This document shows, one piece after another, positions 34,207 through 40,853 of a DNA stretch of 40,853 nucleotides. Location: the NCBI GenBank assembly GCA_014621425.1, contig JAANBB010000370.1, forward strand, positions 1 through 40,853, read 5' to 3'. Source of the DNA: Cylindrodendrum hubeiense (taxonomy: Eukaryota > Ascomycota > Sordariomycetes > Hypocreales > Nectriaceae). Numbering within the stretch: the first letter of the stretch is position 1; each line of letters begins with the position of its first letter. Below the pieces are notes generated by a model. That model saw nothing but the letters and a program-made list of their open reading frames with translations. It was not told the origin of the DNA and did not search any database. The position numbers were made by a program, and so were the translations under genes.

Positions 34207-36065
34207 GAAAGGGTCAAGTTTGGGACAGCATGGGCGACGGATGCATGGGATGTACTACTGAGCGAGCGAGTTTCCAACTGTTTTTTTTTATATTGTTTTC
34301 ACCATCACTACCACGACAACTACGACAACTACGACGAACCACATCACGACAACCAAACCAACATGGCGACCACCAGCTTCATGGCATTGTCGCTTGTCAT
34401 TGGGACGAGGCAGAAAACATAACGGACCCGATGTTTGATTTGAGAGTTTTGGATTTTGGGCATTGTGCAGGGCACGCAGCGCGTCTTTTTGGGAGTTTAG
34501 CATGGGATGGATGGTTCTACGGCAGCCCATCCTCCTCTTCACCCCCCTTTGGCATTCGTTATTGCCTGGAAAGGGATGGGGTTGAGGGCGTTGACTACAC
34601 GGCGTGTATACCCCGGGGAAGCAGCGGCGTGTGATTGAGTGAGTGGTTCATGAATGGATTTGGTGGAATGAAAGGATAAGAGGACAGATGTTGTGGTTGA
34701 CGGATAGCAACCCACTCACCCTGGCCTTATTTCACCTTCCAACTACCTACTATCCATGGTAGCTTTATTAGCTCTTGTGTTGTACGAGTATGGTGTACCT
34801 ATACAGGCTCCTCCGTACGATACCACATTTCAGGCTTTCTGTTGTAGCCCGACCAAGAAGGAAAGAGAGAAAGAAAGAAAGAGATAGATTATTTATTATT
34901 GTGTTTTTCTTTTTGGAAACCCCGACTACGTTGCTTTTGACTGTGCCTTATCGATGAATATTATGAATGTTGCAGATGTTTGCAAGATTGTCGATGCGGT
35001 GCCAACAGAGAGGTAGGTTGGTCCCAGAGGGGCTCTACCGTTCGGGTTAGGATGAGCCGAAAGTCGTGGTTGTGAGGCTTGTACAGGTATCTACCTACCT
35101 AGGGAAAGAAAGAGAGAGAGAGAAGGGGGGGGGAAGCTGCTTGGCACTGGTACCTGGAACAGTGGAATCCATTGAATTCCCTCCCTCGTTTGGCTAGTAC
35201 GTAGGCGGGCTGAAATGTACCTAGGTAGGTTGGGGGAGACGGACCTTTCCTAGCTAAGGTAGGTACAGGTAGGTAGGTAGGTAGCTACCTAAGGTACAGA
35301 GCAAGTAAGCGCCAGAAGCCCCCCCCAAAAAAAATACACATTATTATATATCTGCCATACGGAGGAGTACTGCTTCATTGATTAAAAGGGGCAACTGACT
35401 TGACCCAGGGACATGCATCAGAGCGGTCAGCAGGCGCTTTTCTCAATAGACTGGCCACGTCTGTTTGCTCTTGCTCTCTTGCAATGCGATTCTTCGCTGC
35501 CTGGTTGCTGAGGTAGGAGGCAGTATAAATGGTTACCTCATTTCTGCGGGACATGACGCGCATACCTTAGGTACCGTAGTCTAGGTTGGTAAGGTAGGTA
35601 ATCAACCAGGACTCGCTATTAATCAATCAAATCCGTCCCTCACTCCACGTCAACCTCTCACACACCCAACACGTACCCCAGTCGCAAGGCTGACGACACC
35701 TCATGCAGTTTGCTGGCCGGAATCCCAAAACCACATTCTCCAGCTCTTGCATGACTGAACGACTGACGATCGATCCTCCGCGCCGGCCCTCTCCTCCCTC
35801 TTCTCACCTCTCCTCACTCTTCTCACCTCCCTCTCGCCTCTCCTCTCGCCTCGCCTTCCACAGCGACTCATGTCCGACGGCTGACGGCTGACGACCGACC
35901 ACGCAACCGTGCTGCACAAGACGGTACGACGATACAATCCGACAGCCCGACAGCTCGATAACCCGACAGCCCGACACGAGGCAACACGGGCCAGGCAACC
36001 GTTCGCCGTCCCCGTCACTTCAGTTCCAGTTCATCAAATAGTTTGCCCACTCAACATCCACCGTC
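34207..36065. other. Intergenic region between the giant gene and the TMF-like gene
   Basis: About 1.9 kb without a supportable gene. It holds the giant gene's 3' end, purine-rich runs (34856-34890, 35101-35134), three groups of GGTAGGTA/TACCTACC motifs (35085-35100, 35218-35296, 35560-35602) and, from about 35640, the C-rich promoter and leader of the next gene. A purine/pyrimidine-asymmetric tract rich in TCTCCTC units lies at 35790-35850. Confidence 0.55.
35218..35296. repeat. GGTAGGTA / TACCTACC cluster
   Basis: Multiple AGGT units, including four in tandem at 35270-35284 followed by AGCTACCT, give several short inverted repeats. It is the same motif family as at 12735-12776. Confidence 0.65.
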
Positions 36066-39000
36066 ATGGCCGCCCCGGGCAAGCCGTCGTCGTCGCGCTG
36101 GGGGTCGTTCATCTCCCAGGCCGTCGCTGGCGTCGAGTCCCGGCTTGACAACATGCTCACTGAGGGCGAGGAGGCCGAACGTCTGCGCCAGTTGCAGGCC
36201 TCCCAGAAGCCCGTTGCTGCCACCAAGCCTGCTCCCCAACCCGCTCAGCCAGCCGCCAACCCAGCTCCCGGTGCGTTGCTCTTCCCTTGCTACCATCATC
36301 GCCATTCTATTGCCCTGTCCCCGCGACGTACCCGCCGGCTAATCCTCCAACTTCACAGCTCCCAGCAAACCCTCCTCCCGAGCCAACGATCGTCTACAAG
36401 CCCGCCTAGCCAAGGCCGTCGCCGCCAGGAACGCCCAGGCGGCCGGAGCCTCCCCGCGCAGCTCCGTTGACCAACCCAGCCCCACCTCGTCTGCTCGAGC
36501 ATCAATAGACAAGGGCCCTTCTTCCGGCACCGAAACGCCGCCTACCAAGGAGACAACTAAGGCGACCGAGTCTAAACCTGCCACACCCGAGCTCTCAACG
36601 ACCCCCGCGCCAGACGTATCAGCGAGCTCCGAGAATGCCGACGTCATTGTCAAACAAGAACCTCCCAAGCAATCGATACCCGAGCTTGCTCCTAAATCCG
36701 CACCCGAACCTCTCGTGAACGATGAGCCTGCAAGCGAGGTGACACCCAAACCCGAGGTCAGCCCCGACACTAACCCCGATCCCAAATCCGAGAGCCAACC
36801 TGAGCCGGTCGCCCAAAACCAGGAACTCGAGAAGCGGGACTCGCCCAAAGAGGACACCAAAAAGCAGGATTTCCAGAAGGAGAAGCCCAAGACAACCAAG
36901 AAGAAAGGCTTTCAGGAGCAAAAGTCTAAGAAGCAGGATACACTCAAGGAGGACACCAAAAAGAACGACGTTCTGAATCAGGAACCCAAGAAGGAGGATA
37001 CGCCCAATAAGGGCATCGGGAAGCAAGATGCTCAGAACCAGGAGGCCACAAAGCCGGTTCCAGCACCAGCATCTCCCACTGAAGGTCAGGCCGACACGTC
37101 GCAAACCAGTGAAGAATTTGAGGCCATCAAGGCCCGTCAGCAGGAGGAGATTCAAGAATATGTCGAGCGAATAGACGCCCTCCAGGCTAAACTGCAATAC
37201 CTGTCCAAGAATGCCGCAGAAGCCGCAAAGAAAAGTAAGGCGGCCGCCCCGTCTGGCAGCGTGGAGCGCAAACTGGCCGAAAAGGATGAGAAGATTGCCT
37301 TGCTGATGGAGGAGGGCCGGAAACTCTCAACCTCGGAACAAAAATTTCGAACCGTCATCCGAAAGCTGCGTGTCCAGCTTACGGACAACGAAAAGCAGCT
37401 CGATGAGCTCAAAAGGGGCAAGGAAAAAGCCGCTGCCGAAGCTGAGGCCATTCGCGACAGCATGAATACCAATGAGGAGCAGGAGAAGCTAAATGAAGAG
37501 GTGCGCAAGGTGAGCGCTGCTCTACAGAAGGAGATTGATGCTCTAAAGAAGGACAATGCGGCCAAAGACGCGAACTACAAACGATTGCAACAGGACTCCA
37601 AGTCGAGTGCCGAACAGGCTGAGTTGGCAAGCGCTGAGATTCTTAACAAAGCCCTGGCAGCCGAGCGAGCCATGCAAAAAGAGCTTGAGGACACAATTTC
37701 GAGTCTAGAGACTGAAAACGAGACGCTATCAAACAAGGCACGTTTAGACACCTTAGAATGGCAGGAGAAGTTAGATCGTGCAACCGACCGCAACCGCAAT
37801 GTAGAAGAGGAGCTCAAGCTGGAGCTATTGGCTTCGGAAAGCAAACTAGAGGCAATGCGAGCTGCTGCTGAGGAAGCTTCCTCAGGCTTTGGGGGCGAAT
37901 CCCAAATTAAGCTGATCCGACAAATCGAGACTTTGCAGTCGCAGTATGCGTCAGCCAGCGATAACTGGCAGGGCATCGAAGCATCCTTGCTTACCAAGGT
38001 GTCAAATCTCGAAAAGGAGAGAGACGAAGCTGTGCGACGAGAGTCAGAAATGCGAAAGAAGGCTCGAGACTCGGTAAGTTGCCTAATTCTTGCCTAGGAT
38101 ATTTGTTTTGAGCTAGTGCTTACTTACTCCTGTTTAGGCCAGCCGCTGCAGACGACTTGAAGATGAATTGCAGGATGTTACCCCGGCACTGTCAACTGCC
38201 CAGCAGGAACTCGAGACATGCCGTGAGCAGCTCGCTGCTTTACGTGTTCAGTCCAAGAGTACCGAGACGGCTCTTGAGCAAGCACGAGCAGACTTAGAGA
38301 AGCAGCAGCGCTCCGTCACCAAAGACTTCGCAGTCGAGGCTGAGCGGCGACAGTGGGCTGATGATGTGGCCGGATCAATGTTGAGGAATCAGAGCCGTCC
38401 CGAATCACCACTACTATCTGTGCCTCGAACATTCAGCTCTGACTTGATCGGCCTTCCTGTGCCTGGTCGGACACCACGACGAACACCTACTCCTGGTAGC
38501 ATCCCTGACAGTGCTGCCGAGGGCTTTTTTGGTCGACGATTGTCGAACCAGCCTCCTCTTCGAACTAGCACTCTCTCTACATTGGGGACGGGGATACCGC
38601 CACCCCCGTTGTCCCCTTTCGAACCGCTCAGCGAATCGCCTCGAGCTACCTCGCCGCCGCCGGATCGGGACGACGACCTTGATTCATCTGCCCCACGCAA
38701 TGTGGCGCAGGATATGATATCTGTGTCGACGGTAGGAGCAGGCCCATCGGTACAACTGGTCGAGCGGATGAGCGCCGCGATTCGAAGACTAGAAGCCGAG
38801 AAGGTAGCCGCAAAGGAGGAGATGGCGCGCGTTTGCGGCCAGCGAGATGAGGCGAGGACCGACATGGTCGGACTAATGAAGGATCTAGAGGCCGCCAAGT
38901 CAGCCACAACGCGGGTGACGCAGCTCGAGGTTGAGGTTGACAACATCAACTCGAGATACCAGACTACGTTGGAGATGCTCGGCGAGAAGAGCGAGCTTGT

Positions 39001-39073
39001 TGAAGAGCTCAGGGCGGACGTGCAAGATGTCAAGGCCATGTACCGCGAACTGGTCGAGCGAACTGTCACATGA
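36066..39073 (+). CDS. SGM1: TMF/Sgm1-type Golgi coiled-coil protein
   Basis: Three exons, 36066-36270, 36359-38073 and 38138-39073, with introns GTGCGT..CACAG and GTAAGT..TTTAG, give 951 residues. The N-terminus MAAPGKPSSSRWGSFISQAVAGVESRLDNML is the conserved TMF-family start. A Pro/Glu/Lys-rich linker (about 90-330) contains repeated KEDTKK[QN]D and NQEP/NQEA motifs. Long coiled coils cover about 335-700 (including the TMF DNA-binding-like segment). A Ser/Pro-rich stretch follows, and the C-terminal coiled coil (about 845-951, QLVERMSAAIRRLEAEK and onwards) matches the TMF TATA-binding-type domain. Despite those historical names, TMF/Sgm1 proteins are golgins: they bind Rab6/Ypt6 on Golgi membranes and help tether retrograde vesicles. 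The 3' end faces NAS6, stop codons 64 bp apart. Confidence 0.88.
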
Positions 39074-39137
39074 GCGGATATGGGATTCTTAGATGGAAGC
39101 CCTTTTTGATTCTCTTCGTTTTTGCTTGTATTCATAG

Positions 39138-40319
39138 CTACCCCGACAGCTCAATACCCTCCCGCTCGGCACCCTGTATGACATATTGGCGTACCTTTTA
39201 TCAAGAGTTAGATGGAGTTTCTTTTTGGGTGGGAAAAGGGGGGGGGTAGAGGCCAGGAACGGGGTTTATATCTTCCAATTGCACATACTTCCTTGTCTGG
39301 AGCCAGATCAATGGCCAATATCTCTTCGCCATTTTTGAGTGTAAAATCAGCGCCTTCCTTGAGTAGGGCGACGGCTGTGTCTCCTGTACGTGGATGCAGT
39401 GTCAGCGAACTTGAGGGAACCGGATCTGAGAAACAACTAGATCATCCATACCGTGGCCCTCAGCGATGGCGTGGTGGAGGGGTGTGTAGCCCTCATTGTC
39501 GGTGGCGTTCAGGGGGCTCCGGTTCTTAAGAAGGAGGAGAACCATGGGCGCGGAACCCGCGGCGGCGGCGCGATGGATGGGATACTGGCCACGGCGATCG
39601 CGGACGCGAGTGGATGCTGGAGGTTTGCTTTCGATGAGGAGTCGGGCGACATCCAAGTTGCTCTTGGAAGCCACAAAGTGGAGAGCAGTCTGTTGAGGTA
39701 AGTCATGGTTCTCAAGGCGCAAGGCGTAATCGGGGTAGAGCTGTGGGGAGGGATTTACCTGTCCGCTGGAGTCTGCGCGAGTGGTAAGTATGGTTTTTTT
39801 CTTGAGCATAAGATTATAGAGGGAGTGCTTTACTCTTGAGGTTGATATCGGCGTCCCTCTGGATGAGCAGGTTGAGGACGGGCTCGCTATTGGGAACGCT
39901 GGCAGAGATCATGAGCGGGGACCAGCCACTGCCATCCTGGAAAGCGCAGGTTTGTTAACTTAGCCCGCCGTGGTTATGACCTTGTTGTTTTTACCTGGAC
40001 GTCCGGGTCGAAGCTCTTCTGGTTGGCGAGCAGCAGCATAATGTCCAAGTTGTTGGAGGATGCCGCCCAGTGGACGGGATACCGGCCATCGTCATCCTTG
40101 CGTTGCGAGAGTTTGGGGTCGGCCTTTAGGGTGATTCCTGTCAGTCTATGGATGTGAATATGACCCTATTGGATCTTCGCCTTACCTTCAACAAGCCCTC
40201 CGCAACCGTTGCTGTGAAATTGTTAGTTACTCTTATGGCATGGGACAGTGGGATGTGTATTCACCCCGCCCTTCACGGGCCGCAGTGTGCAGGGGAAAGC
40301 GATCGTTGTCAGCGTCCAT
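39138..40319 (-). CDS. NAS6: Nas6/gankyrin, ankyrin-repeat 26S proteasome assembly chaperone
   Basis: Eight minus-strand exons fit the protein: 40319-40265, 40211-40186, 40123-39995, 39936-39834, 39772-39759 (14 bases), 39689-39452, 39383-39289 and 39194-39138, total 238 residues (family about 228-240). All introns are GT..AG. The protein starts MDADNDRFPLHTAAREGRATVAEGLLK and continues with ankyrin repeats (DDDGRYPVHWAASSNNLDIMLLL, DGSGWSPLMISAS, SSGQTALHFVASKSNLDVARLL, GQYPIHRAAAAGSAPMVLLLL, EGYTPLHHAIAEGHGDTAVALL) and the typical end LDLAPDKE/VRQYV..EREGIEL. Nas6/gankyrin binds the Rpt3 ATPase C-domain and chaperones assembly of the 19S base. The final exon and the 14-base exon are called from homology and splice signals. 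It is divergent from the partial gene at 40644, with 324 bp between starts. Confidence 0.9.
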
Positions 40320-40643
40320 CGGGTCTCTATCTGCGATATCGAATATGGAGAGCCCCAAAAGATGCGAAAATGATGGTGATAGTTGAATAGATCAAGCCAT
40401 GTGCAGAGCCACTGGGATGTTAGCAGGCAGGTGGCTCTGTTACGTATGTACGAGCCTCACTAAGAGCTTGCCTGCAGGCGGCTCACCGACCCTTGTCGAT
40501 GCCTGTGCTACTGTGGCGCACCACCACCAGCGCCACACGCGGCTGCACAGCCTTCACGTCAATCCCATCCATGCCAGCTTTTGAGCCGACAACTTTCCAT
40601 CTCTCACGACGACGATCTCTCCGCCGCCGCACAACCATACGCC
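40320..40643. promoter_or_regulatory. Shared divergent promoter, NAS6 and the right-end gene
   Basis: A 324-bp gap between two divergent start codons must contain both promoters and leaders. The right part is C-rich. No TATA box, and no PACE-type proteasome element that I can identify. Confidence 0.45.
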
Positions 40644-40853
40644 ATGGAGACTCCCGAAGTGCCCCAGGATGCGCTGCAGCTCAGCGCCCTCGCTGCGCAG
40701 AACGCCTCGGCTTCGCGCGACCTCTTCGCCCAAATCCCCGGACACACATTCGCCAAGCGCCAGAAGCTCGACGACGCGTCCGAGGATCCCATCATGAAGC
40801 GCCGCTTCCGCACAGAGTACGCCGACGTCGAGAACCTCCCGCCCTCAATCACC
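40644..40853 (+). CDS. N-terminal fragment, possibly Prp46/PLRG1 spliceosomal WD-repeat protein
   Basis: An ATG at 40644 opens a frame that runs off the window after 70 codons (METPEVPQDALQLSALAA..). The segment has ASRDLF followed about 25 residues later by KRRFRTEYADVENLPPSI. This order resembles the start of Prp46/PLRG1, which has a short RTxDLF-type segment and then a basic (K/R)LRxEYxxVxxLP motif before seven WD repeats; that protein belongs to the NineTeen complex of the spliceosome. The WD domain is outside the window, so this is a tentative match. Coding quality is good: no stops, codon bias toward C-ending codons as in the neighbours. Confidence 0.45.
   Translation, partial: METPEVPQDALQLSALAAQNASASRDLFAQIPGHTFAKRQKLDDASEDPIMKRRFRTEYADVENLPPSIT

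Overview
The window is nuclear DNA of a filamentous ascomycete, almost certainly a Sordariomycete. The evidence is short introns (about 50-220 bp) with GTRNGT donors and CTAAC-like branch sites, long pyrimidine-rich leaders, clusters of the TACCTACC/GGTAGGTA motif, and genes typical of Pezizomycotina (CRZ1, alternative oxidase, a DUF7053-type protein, a giant Ala/Glu/Lys repeat protein). I see no bacterial genes, rRNA, tRNA or intact transposons.

Layout. 0.9-4.5 kb holds a divergent pair: PNO1/DIM2 (KH protein of pre-40S assembly, minus) and an MDM31-type mitochondrial inner-membrane protein (plus). 5.4-6.5 kb holds HCR1/eIF3j (minus). 8.87-10.08 kb holds alternative oxidase (plus) behind a clear TATA box and a CCG direct repeat. 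10.1-14.1 kb is non-coding and probably contains the promoter and long leader of CRZ1 (14.1-16.4 kb), a calcineurin-type C2H2 factor whose frame is broken twice at C-runs. 17.4-18.0 kb holds a DUF7053-like protein (minus). 18-24 kb has no gene I can support.

24.5-34.2 kb is the standout locus, a two-exon gene for a protein of about 3,170 residues. The N-terminal exon carries about a dozen Trp-Gly/Lys-Lys-Lys motifs. The second exon carries 18 copies of a roughly 40-residue charged module separated by Ala/Glu-rich linkers, then a very acidic stretch and an Arg/Glu-rich tail. Its frame is broken three times by apparent single-base indels.

36.1-39.1 kb holds a TMF/Sgm1-type Golgi coiled-coil protein (plus), tail to tail with an eight-exon NAS6/gankyrin proteasome chaperone (39.1-40.3 kb, minus). 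NAS6 is divergent from a gene truncated by the window end (from 40.64 kb, plus), which may be the N-terminus of PRP46/PLRG1.

The conserved genes are unrelated housekeeping or stress functions (ribosome assembly, translation initiation, mitochondria, proteasome, Golgi) with no pathway cluster. AOX and CRZ1 are stress-related neighbours, but a functional link is only speculation. The five frame breaks (two in CRZ1, three in the giant gene) all lie in homopolymers or GC-rich triplet tracts. They look more like assembly errors than gene decay, because the coding signal on either side is intact.
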